Shown in pieces: positions 47,365 through 56,102 of a DNA stretch of 64,000 nucleotides. Both the position numbers and the translations under genes were made by a program. Source of the DNA: Pyxidicoccus trucidator (lineage in GTDB: Bacteria; Myxococcota; Myxococcia; Myxococcales; Myxococcaceae); NCBI RefSeq assembly GCF_010894435.1, contig NZ_JAAIXZ010000003.1:62001-126000 (forward strand), in the 5' to 3' direction. Within the stretch, counting starts at the first letter, position 1, and every line of letters starts with the position of its first letter. The notes under the pieces were generated by a model. The model saw only the letters and a list, made by a program, of their open reading frames with translations. It was not told where the DNA came from and searched no databases.

Positions 47365-48288
47365 ATGAGCGATACCCCACGGAAACCCATGGACCCCGCG
47401 GCGCGGCTGGCACGTGCCCTCGTCTCGTTGGAGGGACTGTCCGTCGGGGACGCGTTCGGCGAGCGCTTCTTCGGCCCGCACGAGCGGGTGCAGCCCCTGG
47501 TGGAGCAGCGCGCCGTGCCCCGCGCACCGTGGAAGTACACCGACGACACCGAGATGGCCCTGGCCATCGTCCAGGTGCTGGAAGACCACGGCCGTATCGA
47601 CCAGGACGCGCTGGCCCGCGTCCTCGCGAAGCGCTACCGCAACGACAAGAACCGCGGCTATGGCGGTACCGCGCACGACATCCTGCAGAAGCTCGGGGTG
47701 GGCCTGCCCTGGCGTGAGGTGTCCGCGGAGGTGTTCGACGGCCAGGGCTCCATGGGCAACGGCGCGGCCATGCGCGTGGCGCCCGTGGGGGCTTACTTCG
47801 CGGGAGACCTGACCCGGGTGGTGTCCGAAGCGCGGGCCTCGGCGGAGGTGACGCACCTGCACCCGGAGGGGCAGGCGGGGGCGATTGCCATCGCGGTCGC
47901 CGCCGCGTGGGCCTGCCAATGGGCGGAACACCACGGCTCCGCGAGGCAGCTCTTCGAGGCGGTGTTGGACGCCACTCCCGCCGGAGCGACACGTCAGGGG
48001 CTGGAGAAGGCCAGGGACTGGCCGGTCGATGCGAGCCCTTCCTCGGCGGCGCGCGAGCTTGGCAGTGGGCAGAAGGTCATCTCCGAGGACACCGTGCCCT
48101 TTGCCATCTGGTGTGCGGCAAGGCACCTCGACTCTTTCGAGGAAGCCCTCTGGTGCACGGTGGCCGGCTTCGGGGACCGGGACACCACCTGCGCCATCGT
48201 GGGTGGCATCGTCGCGTTGAGCGCGGGCGTCTCCTCCATTCCCGCGACGTGGCGTGCCGCTCGGGAAGCGCTGCACCGGCGCGTGTGA
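47365..48288 (+). CDS. ADP-ribosylglycohydrolase family protein
   Basis: A 307-residue cytoplasmic protein of the DraG/ARH family. The metal-binding motifs are SVGDAFGERFF, KYTDDTEMALAI and the C-terminal GFGDRDTTCAIVGGIVAL, whose Asp residues hold two Mg or Mn ions. The middle EVTHLHPEGQAGAIAIAVA is also conserved. Such enzymes remove ADP-ribose from proteins or DNA or cleave ADP-ribosyl metabolites. No ADP-ribosyltransferase or toxin gene lies nearby, so a general housekeeping or defence role stays open. ATG 47365 has AGGAG 9 nt upstream; a GTG seven codons earlier is less likely. Confidence 0.85.
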   Translation: MSDTPRKPMDPAARLARALVSLEGLSVGDAFGERFFGPHERVQPLVEQRAVPRAPWKYTDDTEMALAIVQVLEDHGRIDQDALARVLAKRYRNDKNRGYGGTAHDILQKLGVGLPWREVSAEVFDGQGSMGNGAAMRVAPVGAYFAGDLTRVVSEARASAEVTHLHPEGQAGAIAIAVAAAWACQWAEHHGSARQLFEAVLDATPAGATRQGLEKARDWPVDASPSSAARELGSGQKVISEDTVPFAIWCAARHLDSFEEALWCTVAGFGDRDTTCAIVGGIVALSAGVSSIPATWRAAREALHRRV

Positions 48289-48341
48289 TGCCACGGCTTC
48301 CCGGGGGCTTGGCCCGTCCGCTCGGCTGACCGGAGGACGTA

Positions 48342-50678
48342 CTACGGCGCCGTGCGCCGCTGCGCTTCGGGGAAGAGCAGCTCCATCAGCTCCCGCGCGT
48401 AGCGCGCACGGTCCGCCTCCGCGAGCGGCATGAGGCGCAGCTTCGTGGGCGACACGTACAAGTCCCGCACGAAGCGGTCCGCCGTGTCCTGGCTGCTCAC
48501 GGCGTAGCCATCGATGAGGTTGTTGAAGCGCGCGGCCGCCTCCGCGCTCGGTCCGGAGTACAGGCCCGTCACCGAGTCACGCGGCGGCAGCGGGCCCGCC
48601 AGGGCGATGACGCGAGGCCGGGGCTCCAACTGGCGCAGCGCGGGCAGTGCCTCCAGCCCCGCGCGGGTGTGGGTCATGAGCACGGCGCCCACGCCCAGCC
48701 GCTTCGCGAGCGAGGCGATGAAGTCCGGCATCGTCCGGGACGCCAGGTCGGGCGCGGCGAAGGCGCCGCGCACCAGGGGCAGCACGGTGTCGGCCCAGGC
48801 CGGGGCGTCCGGGTACTCGGTGGTGACGAGGTAGCGGCGCTGCGTGGGCGCCAGCGCGTGCAGTCCCTTCAGCAGCTCCACCAGTGACGGCTCCACGTCG
48901 CCACGGCTCGCCGACGAAGTGCCATCCACCCGCGGCTGTGCCACGTCGCCACGGCTCACCGACGAAGTGCCATCCGCCCGCGACTGCGCCACGGCGCCAC
49001 GGCTCACCGACGAAGTGCCATCCGCCCGCGACTGTGCCACGTCGCCACGGCTCACCGACGACGTGACGATGAGCAGCGCGGGCTCGCCGTCTTCCGGACG
49101 CTCGTCGTAGCGGGGCGGCTGGCCGAACGTCCGCGCCAGCTCCTCCCGCTGCCGCCGGCTGTCGAGCTGCCACGCCGCGAACGGACCCTCCCGGTGCTCG
49201 ACGTCTTCCACGCGGACCGGCTCGGCCGGTGCCCGGAGCCTGGCGCGCAGCCGCGAGCCAAGCTGGCGCGTCACCGGAGAGGCGCGCAGCCGCGCATGGC
49301 GCTCCGCACCGAGGAGCCCCCGCAGCAGCGTGTTGGCGCCCTGTCCCACCAGCTTCAACCCCTGGCGCACCTCCACGCCGCGCCCGGAAGCAGGGCCCAC
49401 GCCGGGCGCCGGCACCGACAGTGCCACCTGGGGAAGCGCAGCGCCCTCGCCCGCCTTCAAGGACGGCCCCACCCCCATCCAGGCCTGAGAGCCCGGCACG
49501 AGTCCTTCCAGGTGCCGGGCCAGGTCCTCCAGCAGTCCAGCCCCGGTGCGCGGAATCGGCGGAGCCCCGAGCAGCCGGGACGGGTCGACAGCGAAGCCGA
49601 CGCATCGCACGTCGCCCGCCCGCGCCGCGGCCTCCGACAGGAGGAACCCCGGCCACGCCTGCTCCGGCCCGGTGGTGACGAGCCACAGCACCGAGGGCCG
49701 CTGCTCCAGGGAGACCCGGGCCACCTTCTCCAGCAGGAACGGGTCCGCGTGCAGGGCCGCCGCCAGCGACGCATCCTCCAGGCTCACCAGCAGCCGCGAG
49801 AAGCGGTGCCCCTGGAACGCCCCGAGTCCCTCCTCGCGAGTCACCCGCCCCGACGTGTCCACGAGCTGGAAGTCCCGCAGCCGCTGGCCCTCCAGCGCGG
49901 GCCGCAGCGCCTCACTGGCGGAGGCCACCGCGAGGTAGGGCTGGTGCCGGGCCTTCAGCTCCACCAGTCGCTGCGAGTCCCCGTACACGGCGGAGCGCTC
50001 GCGGCGAATCTGCTCCAGCAGCGCGGCGCGCTTCGCATCCGAGGCGGACACCATGCTGTAGCCCCACTTCCGGTAGCGGAAGACGGGGCGCTCCAGCGGG
50101 CGGGCGAGGAAGCCCTTCTCCACGCAGGCGTGGATGTAGAACTCCCAGTCCTCGTACCCCTGGCGCATGGCCTCGTTGTAGAGGACGCCCGCGTCGAACA
50201 CCGCGCGCCGGATGGCGGAGCTGCACAGCAGGTGGTTCTCCGTCAGCAGCCGCCACGCGTTGAAGGGCGGGCACTCCCACACGGAGGTGTCCTGGCCGAA
50301 GTGCTCCATGTCCGGGTACCAGACGTCCACCTCGGGCGCGGCGGCGATGGCGCGCGCGTAGGTGGCCAGGGCCTCCGGCGCCAGGCAGTCATCCGCGTCC
50401 AGGGGCAGCACCCAGTCCCCGGTGGCGGCGCGGACGCCCGTGTTGCGAGCCCCCGGCAGTCCCCGGTTCTCCTGGCGGAGGAGCTTCACCCCGTCCACGC
50501 ACAGCTCATCCATGCGCCGCACGGAGTAGGGGTCCGTGGAGCCGTCGTCGACGACGAGGACCTCGTACGGCGGCAGCGTCTGGGCGCGGAGGCTCGCCAG
50601 GCACTCGGCGAGGAAGGTGCCCTGGTTGAAGCAGGGGATGACGATGCTGAAGCGGGGAGGCACGGGCGCACCACTCAT
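48342..50678 (-). CDS. Family 2 glycosyltransferase with long C-terminal extension
   Basis: A 778-residue protein. The GT2 domain (about 8-235) has FSIVIPCFNQGTFL, VVDDGSTD, ARNTG, LDADDC (DxD metal site) and GYEDWEFYI. It transfers a sugar from a nucleotide donor, probably in surface polysaccharide synthesis. The C-terminal 540 residues are unlike GT2; the last part (VSPTKLRLMPLAEADRARYARELMELLF) has a GT4-like ending, so a second glycosyltransferase domain is possible. Between them lies a 16-residue tandem repeat (TSSVSRGDVAQSRADG). ATG 50678 precedes the GT2 start by a few residues; the 22 codons upstream are not like the family. No polysaccharide cluster surrounds it. Confidence 0.82.
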   Translation of the reverse strand: MSGAPVPPRFSIVIPCFNQGTFLAECLASLRAQTLPPYEVLVVDDGSTDPYSVRRMDELCVDGVKLLRQENRGLPGARNTGVRAATGDWVLPLDADDCLAPEALATYARAIAAAPEVDVWYPDMEHFGQDTSVWECPPFNAWRLLTENHLLCSSAIRRAVFDAGVLYNEAMRQGYEDWEFYIHACVEKGFLARPLERPVFRYRKWGYSMVSASDAKRAALLEQIRRERSAVYGDSQRLVELKARHQPYLAVASASEALRPALEGQRLRDFQLVDTSGRVTREEGLGAFQGHRFSRLLVSLEDASLAAALHADPFLLEKVARVSLEQRPSVLWLVTTGPEQAWPGFLLSEAAARAGDVRCVGFAVDPSRLLGAPPIPRTGAGLLEDLARHLEGLVPGSQAWMGVGPSLKAGEGAALPQVALSVPAPGVGPASGRGVEVRQGLKLVGQGANTLLRGLLGAERHARLRASPVTRQLGSRLRARLRAPAEPVRVEDVEHREGPFAAWQLDSRRQREELARTFGQPPRYDERPEDGEPALLIVTSSVSRGDVAQSRADGTSSVSRGAVAQSRADGTSSVSRGDVAQPRVDGTSSASRGDVEPSLVELLKGLHALAPTQRRYLVTTEYPDAPAWADTVLPLVRGAFAAPDLASRTMPDFIASLAKRLGVGAVLMTHTRAGLEALPALRQLEPRPRVIALAGPLPPRDSVTGLYSGPSAEAAARFNNLIDGYAVSSQDTADRFVRDLYVSPTKLRLMPLAEADRARYARELMELLFPEAQRRTAP
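48893..49070 (-). repeat. 48-bp tandem repeat inside the glycosyltransferase gene
   Basis: Units begin at 48893, 48941, 48989 and 49037; the last is partial. The copies differ by one to a few bases. The unit encodes TSSVSRGDVAQSRADG in frame on the minus strand. Near-identity of copies points to recent expansion, so copy number may vary between strains. Confidence 0.9.
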
Positions 50679-50793
50679 GGGCGCGGCCTTATCCCACCCC
50701 TCCAGCCCTCTCAAGCGACAGCCAGGCGGGGGCTGCGCCGTCACCTCACGCCTGACCGCCCGCTATCCTTATATATGCGCGTGCGGCCGTCGC

Positions 50794-52953
50794 TCAGGGC
50801 AGCGGACGGCCCCCCTGGAACTGGGCCAGGCGCGTGGCGCGCTCCATCAGCTCCGCCTGGGCCGAGCGCTTCTCGGCGGGGCTGGCCGGGGTGCGGCGGC
50901 GCCACGAGCCGTCCGCCGTCAGCTCCCACGCGGCGGTGTTGTCGGCGAGGCAGCGGTCCAGCGAGTCACGCACCTGGGCGGCCAGGGCGGGGTCCTCCAC
51001 CGGCGCGAGGATTTCCACGCGGTGGTCCAGGTTGCGGGGCATCAGGTCCGCGGAGCCGATGTAGCAGCGCAGCTCCGTGCCACGGTCGAAGATGTAGACG
51101 CGCGAGTGCTCCAGGAAGCGGCCGAGCACGGACACCACGCGGATGTTCTCCGACACGCCGGGCACGCCGGGGCGCAGGCAGCAGATGCCGCGCACGTTGA
51201 GCTCCACCTTCACCCCGGCGCGGGACGCGTCGTAGAGGGCGCGGATGATGGCGGGGTCTACCAGCGCGTTCATCTTCATCTGGATGCGCGAGGGGCGCTC
51301 CAGCGTGTGCGCCATGATGGTGCGCTTGATTTCCTCCATCAGCCCCTCGCGCATGGTGAGCGGGGCCACCAGCAGCTTGCGGAAGGACTTCGGCCGGCCG
51401 AAGCCGGTGAGGTAGTTGAAGAGGTCCGCCACGTCCGCGCCGATGTCCGGGTCCTTCGTGAAGAGGCCCAGGTCCGTGTAGAGGCGCGCCGTCTTCGGGT
51501 TGTAGTTGCCGGTGCCGATGTGCACGTAGTGCCGCACCCGCTCGCCCTCGCGCCGGACGATGAGGATGGCCTTCGCGTGCGTCTTCAGCGACGGAATCCC
51601 ATACACCACGTGGACGCCCGCCTCTTCCAGCGCGTTGGCCCACTTGATGTTGGTGCGCTCGTCGAAGCGGGCCTTCAGCTCCACCATGCACACGGCCTGC
51701 TTGCCGTTCTCCGTCGCGGTAATCAGCGCGGGCACCAGCGGCGAGCTGTCCGACGTCCGGTACACCGTCTGTTTGATGGCCAGGACGTCCGGGTCCGCCA
51801 CGGCCTCGGCGACGAAGCGCTCCACGGAGGAGCCGAAGGACTCGTAGGGGTGGTGGACGAGCAAGTCCCCGCGCCGCATGGCGGACAGCACGGTGCCGCC
51901 GTCCTGCGAGTCCGCATCCGGGCGCAGGCGCGGCTGGGTGACGGGCGTCCACGGCGGGTCCTTCAGCTCGGGGAAGCCGTGCCCGAAGGCGATGGCCGCC
52001 AGGTCCGACAGCCCCACCAGCCCGTGCTCCTCGTAGACCTGCCGCTCCTCCAGCCCCAGCGCCTCCACCAGCGGCTCGAGCAGCTTGGGGCTCATGCCCG
52101 CCCCCACCTCCAGGCGGATGACGTCGCCGAAGCGGCGCTGGCGCAGCTCCGTCTCCACCGCCTTGAGCAAATCCTCGGCGTCCTCGGACACGGTGAAGTC
52201 CGCGTCGCGGGTGACGCGGAAGACGCCCCAGTGCAGCACCTGCATGCCGGGGAACAGGTCCGCCAGGTGCTGGGCGATGACCTCCTCCAGCGGGACGAAG
52301 ACGTTGCCCTTCAGCGGCAGGAAGCGCGGAATCAGCTCCTTGGGCACCTTCACCCGCGCCACGCTCTCCTCGTCGGCCTCCGTGTCCCGCAGCAGCACGG
52401 CGAGGCTGAGTGACAGGTTGGAGATGTACGGGAAGTGGCGCCCCAGGCCGATGGCCAGCGGGGTGAGCACGGGGAATATCTGCTCCCGGAAGCGCTGATC
52501 CACCTGGTTGCGCTGGTCCGAGTCCAGCTCCTTCGCGGAGAGGATGCGCAGGCCCTTCTCCGCCAGCGCGGGGCGCAGCACCTTCTCGAAGCAGTCGGCG
52601 TGGCGGCGGCCCTGCTCGAAGATGCCCTGGTGGAGCTTGTCGAGCGTGATGCTGGGAGACGCGCCGTCCGGCACCAGCCGGGCCACGTTGCCGCGCACCT
52701 GCTCGTGCAGGCGGGCGACGCGAATCATGAAGAACTCGTCCAGGTTGCGCGCGTAGATGGAGATGAACTTCAGGCGCTCCAGCAGGGGGATGTCGGCGGA
52801 CTCGGCCAGCTGGAGGACCCGGTCATTGAAGGCCAGCCAGGACAGCTCCCGGTTGAAGAAGAGCTCGGTGTCCGTCGGCTCCGTGCCCGGGGGGATGGCG
52901 TCCCGCTCCACCGGCTTCTGGGTACCGCCCCGCCCGCCACCGCGCTTCGCCAT
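50794..52953 (-). CDS. ppk1: Polyphosphate kinase 1
   Basis: A 719-residue enzyme of the usual PPK1 length. It opens with FFNRELSWLAFNDRVLQLA, the conserved N-terminal helix; the catalytic domain has the autophosphorylated His of HIGTGNYNPKTARLYTDLGLFT, then the C-terminal phospholipase D-like half (MNALVDPAIIRALYDASRAGVKVELNVRGICCLRPG and FIYARNLDEFF near the start). It reversibly polymerises the ATP gamma-phosphate to polyphosphate, important in stress survival and myxobacterial development. It seems to be a single gene; no ppx neighbour is present. Confidence 0.95.
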   Translation of the reverse strand: MAKRGGGRGGTQKPVERDAIPPGTEPTDTELFFNRELSWLAFNDRVLQLAESADIPLLERLKFISIYARNLDEFFMIRVARLHEQVRGNVARLVPDGASPSITLDKLHQGIFEQGRRHADCFEKVLRPALAEKGLRILSAKELDSDQRNQVDQRFREQIFPVLTPLAIGLGRHFPYISNLSLSLAVLLRDTEADEESVARVKVPKELIPRFLPLKGNVFVPLEEVIAQHLADLFPGMQVLHWGVFRVTRDADFTVSEDAEDLLKAVETELRQRRFGDVIRLEVGAGMSPKLLEPLVEALGLEERQVYEEHGLVGLSDLAAIAFGHGFPELKDPPWTPVTQPRLRPDADSQDGGTVLSAMRRGDLLVHHPYESFGSSVERFVAEAVADPDVLAIKQTVYRTSDSSPLVPALITATENGKQAVCMVELKARFDERTNIKWANALEEAGVHVVYGIPSLKTHAKAILIVRREGERVRHYVHIGTGNYNPKTARLYTDLGLFTKDPDIGADVADLFNYLTGFGRPKSFRKLLVAPLTMREGLMEEIKRTIMAHTLERPSRIQMKMNALVDPAIIRALYDASRAGVKVELNVRGICCLRPGVPGVSENIRVVSVLGRFLEHSRVYIFDRGTELRCYIGSADLMPRNLDHRVEILAPVEDPALAAQVRDSLDRCLADNTAAWELTADGSWRRRTPASPAEKRSAQAELMERATRLAQFQGGRPLP

Positions 52954-53136
52954 GGTTCCGTGACTCCTCTTGAACGCCTTGTGGGGAGGATGTAGCAGGA
53001 GGGTGACTCGGCCGATGTAAACTTCCCCGTTACCTGGGGGAGCGGGCCCTCAGGCCATCTATTGCCCGGGTGGCGAGAGGGCAGCTGGACAAGGGGGCGG
53101 GCGTGGACTTTCTTGCATCCGGGTCATGAGGTCGGC

Positions 53137-53634
53137 ATGTCAGGCGACGTGAGCGCGACAGAAACCCCCATGAAAGATCTTCCTTCGGACGCTTCGGGCC
53201 TGTTCACGGCCTTCCAGGAGGGCCGCCCCGCTCAGCGCGGGCGCTGGTCCCTGGCGCTGCTGGCCGCCCTGGTTCCCGTGGTGCTGGGGGTGGGGTTCTG
53301 GTCCCTGGCGAAGGGTGAGGAGCAGACGTACAGGCTGGTTACGCCTGGCGGCATCAAGTCCGTGCGCGGGGGCATGACGTCGGACCAGGTGGTGGCCCTG
53401 CTGGGGCGCCCGATTACCCTGGAGCGCGCTGACGACGGGGCGGAGTGCTACCGCTACGGCCAGCCCAACTTCATCAACCCGCAGTTCCTCATCTACAAGG
53501 TCTGCTACGAGGGCGGAAAGCTGCGGGACGTGACGCAGCACAAGTTCTCCGCCTGGTCGGTGGACCCGGAGACGGGCACCTTCGCGGCGCCCGAGGATGG
53601 GGCTCCGGCGGCCTCGCCTTCGCAGGGCGGGTAG
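53137..53634 (+). CDS. BamE/SmpA-like single-helix membrane protein
   Basis: A 165-residue protein with one membrane helix at about 46-63 (LALLAALVPVVLGVGFW). The following domain starts LVTPGGIKSVRGGMTSDQVVALLGRPITLE, the G-M-T-x-x-Q-V-x-x-L-L-G-x-P pattern of the BamE/SmpA/OmlA fold, and continues with YRYGQPNFINPQFLIYKVCYEGGKL, the usual second strand pair. Unlike BamE it is not a lipoprotein, so a role in outer-membrane assembly is not implied. The ATG at 53137 follows GAGG by 5 nt; an ATG 11 codons later is possible. It converges on the Cys-rich lipoprotein gene. Confidence 0.68.
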   Translation: MSGDVSATETPMKDLPSDASGLFTAFQEGRPAQRGRWSLALLAALVPVVLGVGFWSLAKGEEQTYRLVTPGGIKSVRGGMTSDQVVALLGRPITLERADDGAECYRYGQPNFINPQFLIYKVCYEGGKLRDVTQHKFSAWSVDPETGTFAAPEDGAPAASPSQGG

Positions 53635-53667
53635 CGCGGGCCCGAAGTGGCGCGCTCGCGCGCTACC
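53630..53667. terminator. Bidirectional hairpin overlapping two stop codons
   Basis: GGTAGCGCG (53630-53638) pairs with CGCGCTACC (53659-53667). The left arm contains the TAG stop of the rightward gene and the right arm the TAG of the leftward gene. The gap between the stops is 28 nt, so one structure serves both genes. Confidence 0.6.
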
Positions 53668-55876
53668 GGCAGTCCGAATCCGCCGCATCCGCCATGCCGT
53701 CCGCGTCGTTGTCCGCGCCATCCGCGCAGCGCTCTGCCTCCGTGGCCGCGGCCTCGCTGACGTGCAGCGTGTAGCGGATGGGTGTGTCCTGGTCGGGGTG
53801 GGCCATGCCGTCCACCACCACCAGCACCGTCTGCCCCTGCTCCAGCGTCACCTTCACCGCGGGCGAGGCACGGGCATTCGCACCCGGGTTGGACGCGCAG
53901 CCCAGCTCCGTGCCCCGGCAGCCGGTGAGCACGTAGAGCGCGTTGCCCCAGCCTCCGGGAGAGGTGTCGAAGACGAAGGTGCCCGCGCGAGGCGCCGTCC
54001 ACAGGTGCGCGCGGTCCTGCTGCAGCAGCGCGCCGCAGGTGCCCTGGAAGCCATCTCCGCTGCCCGCCGTCTCACCATGGAAGGTGACGGGGAGCGCGCT
54101 GCCCAGGTCATGGTGCGCGCAGCCCCGGCCGCCACAGCCCGGCGCCTCGTGGCAGTCCGTGTCCGCGCAGTCCACCCAGCGGTCGCCGTCATTGTCCATG
54201 TCGTCGAAGCAGGCACTCGCCTCGCTCGCGCGCAGCTCGTCGATGTGCAGCTCGAAGTGGCCCGCGCTGAAGCGGTCTCCGCTCGCCGAGTCCACCACCA
54301 CCAGCACCGCCTGCCCCTGCGTCAGCGGCACCGTCACCCGCGCGCCGCCGCCGTAGCTGATGCCGTCCGTGGCGCACGCCAGCTCCGCGCCGCCGCACCC
54401 GTCGCGCCGCACCGACACCAGTGAGCGCAGCGCCGAGCGCGCCGTGTCGAAGGTGAAGGTGCCGCTCCTCGGCGCCGTCCAGCGAAAGCCCCGGTCCGGC
54501 GCGGGCCGCCCTCCGCACGACGCCACGTGGTCATCCCCCGCGTACGCCGTGGAGCCCTTCACCTTCACCGGCAGCGCGCTGCCCAAATCCCTGTCCACGC
54601 ACACGGGGGCCGTCGCCGCGCAGACGTTGGGCACGCCGGCCGCGCCGCAGGACTCGGGCGCCGTGCAGGTGCCACAGCCCAGCGTCCCGCCGCACCCGTC
54701 CGGCACGGGCCCGCAGTTCTTCCCCAGCAGGCCACAGGTGTACGGCCGGCACGCGGGGGCACCGCAGACATTGGGCGCTCCGCCACCGCCGCACGTCCGG
54801 CCCACCGCGCACGTGCCGCAGTCTAGCTCGCCACCGCACCCGTCCGGCACGGTGCCGCAGTCCTTCCCCCGCGCCTCGCACGTCGTCGGAGTGCAGGGCG
54901 GCAGGCCACACACGCCCGGCTCTCCTCCACCGCCGCACGTCTCGGGCGCGGTGCACGCGCCGCACTCGAGCACTCCGCCGCACCCATCCGGCACCGGGCC
55001 GCAGCCCTTCCCCAGGGACTCACAGGTGGCCGGCGTGCACGCACCCCCGCCGCACACGTTGGGCTCGCCGCCCCCGCCACACGTCTGCCCCTCCGCGCAG
55101 GTGCCACACCCGAGCAGTCCGCCGCAGCCATCCGGCAGGCTGCCGCAGTCCTTGCCGAGAGACTCACAGGTGGCCGGGGTGCACGCACCGCTGCCGCAGA
55201 CGTTGGGCACCGCGTCGCCGCCGCACGTCTGTCCTTCCGGGCACGCGCCGCAGTCGAGCATCCCCCCGCACCCGTCCGACATCGGCCCGCAGTTCTTTCC
55301 CCGCGCCGCGCACGTCACCGGCCCGCAGGCGCCCGCGCCGCACACGTTGGGCAGGCCTCCACCGCCGCACGTCTCTCCCCAGTCGCAGGTGCCACACTCC
55401 AGCGTCCCGCCGCACCCGTCCGGCACGGTGCCGCAGTCCTTCGCCAGCGACTCGCAGGTGTCGGGCACGCAGTGGGGCTGGCCGCAGAGGTTGGGGGTGC
55501 CGCCGCCTCCGCACGTCTCGGGCGCGGCACACGTCCCGCAGGCGAGCAGCCCCCCGCACCCGTCGGGCACCTGGCCGCAGTCGCTCCCCAGCGCCTCGCA
55601 CGTCGTGGCCACGCAGCGCCCGACGTCGCACACGTTGTGCCGCCCACCGCCGCCGCACGTCTCACCGGCGGGGCAGGTGCCGCAGTCCAGCGTGCCGCCG
55701 CAGCCGTCGAGGGCGATGCCGCAGTCCATCTCCTGCGACGCGCACGTCATCGGCTGGCAGTCGGACGTCCGCCGCGCGTCCAGCCGCTCCGGTGAAGGCG
55801 TCGTGTCGGTACACGCGACCCATAGCGCCAGGAGACACACCTGGCACCCCGCCCACAGCCACCCCTCGCCTCGCAT
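53663..55876 (-). CDS. Cys-rich repeat lipoprotein
   Basis: A 737-residue lipoprotein (signal with LALWVAC lipobox). Eight repeats of 48 residues (about 38-420) each have eight Cys: C-x4-C-x6-C-x6-C-x5-C-x2-C-x5-C-x8-C, with DGCGGTLDCGTC and ETCGGGG signatures. This array is widespread in myxobacterial surface proteins. Two CUB/PPC-like beta domains (about 430-560 and 580-720) follow, each ended by an Asp-rich calcium-type loop (MDNDGDRWVDCADTDC and ADNDADGMADAADSDC). No enzyme motif is present; a cell-surface binding or adhesive role is inferred. The start is the ATG at 55876, five codons after another possible ATG. Confidence 0.85.
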   Translation of the reverse strand: MRGEGWLWAGCQVCLLALWVACTDTTPSPERLDARRTSDCQPMTCASQEMDCGIALDGCGGTLDCGTCPAGETCGGGGRHNVCDVGRCVATTCEALGSDCGQVPDGCGGLLACGTCAAPETCGGGGTPNLCGQPHCVPDTCESLAKDCGTVPDGCGGTLECGTCDWGETCGGGGLPNVCGAGACGPVTCAARGKNCGPMSDGCGGMLDCGACPEGQTCGGDAVPNVCGSGACTPATCESLGKDCGSLPDGCGGLLGCGTCAEGQTCGGGGEPNVCGGGACTPATCESLGKGCGPVPDGCGGVLECGACTAPETCGGGGEPGVCGLPPCTPTTCEARGKDCGTVPDGCGGELDCGTCAVGRTCGGGGAPNVCGAPACRPYTCGLLGKNCGPVPDGCGGTLGCGTCTAPESCGAAGVPNVCAATAPVCVDRDLGSALPVKVKGSTAYAGDDHVASCGGRPAPDRGFRWTAPRSGTFTFDTARSALRSLVSVRRDGCGGAELACATDGISYGGGARVTVPLTQGQAVLVVVDSASGDRFSAGHFELHIDELRASEASACFDDMDNDGDRWVDCADTDCHEAPGCGGRGCAHHDLGSALPVTFHGETAGSGDGFQGTCGALLQQDRAHLWTAPRAGTFVFDTSPGGWGNALYVLTGCRGTELGCASNPGANARASPAVKVTLEQGQTVLVVVDGMAHPDQDTPIRYTLHVSEAAATEAERCADGADNDADGMADAADSDCR
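54615..55770 (-). repeat. Eight 144-bp in-frame Cys-rich repeats
   Basis: The DNA period is 144 bp, three times 48 bp. Copies differ by about 20-30% in DNA but keep all Cys codons and GCGG, so selection on structure is evident. Recombination between copies could change their number. Confidence 0.85.
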
Positions 55877-56102
55877 GTCCGCCCGCCGCACCGTGTCCCG
55901 CCGCCCGCGTCACAACGTGGTGTCGCGCCCTGTCCCTGCCCAGCGGAGCCCCGCCCGTGCGCGCGCCTTCTGGCGCCCGGTGGACAGTCGGGCAGCCCGG
56001 TTCCCGACGGAGCCCCTCCCGGCCGCACGGCTGGTCCGCGGTGCCGTGTCCCTCCACCTTGCCCGGGCAGGGCCAGGGGTGGCGTGAGCCAGGGGGGGCG
56101 GA

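Noticed and set aside
47365..48288. ADP-ribosylglycohydrolase considered as antitoxin of a DarT/DraT-type toxin system.
   Set aside because: No ADP-ribosyltransferase or macrodomain partner lies next to it.
48893..49070. Regular repeats considered as a CRISPR array.
   Set aside because: The repeats are contiguous, without unique spacers, in frame inside a glycosyltransferase gene; no cas genes are near.
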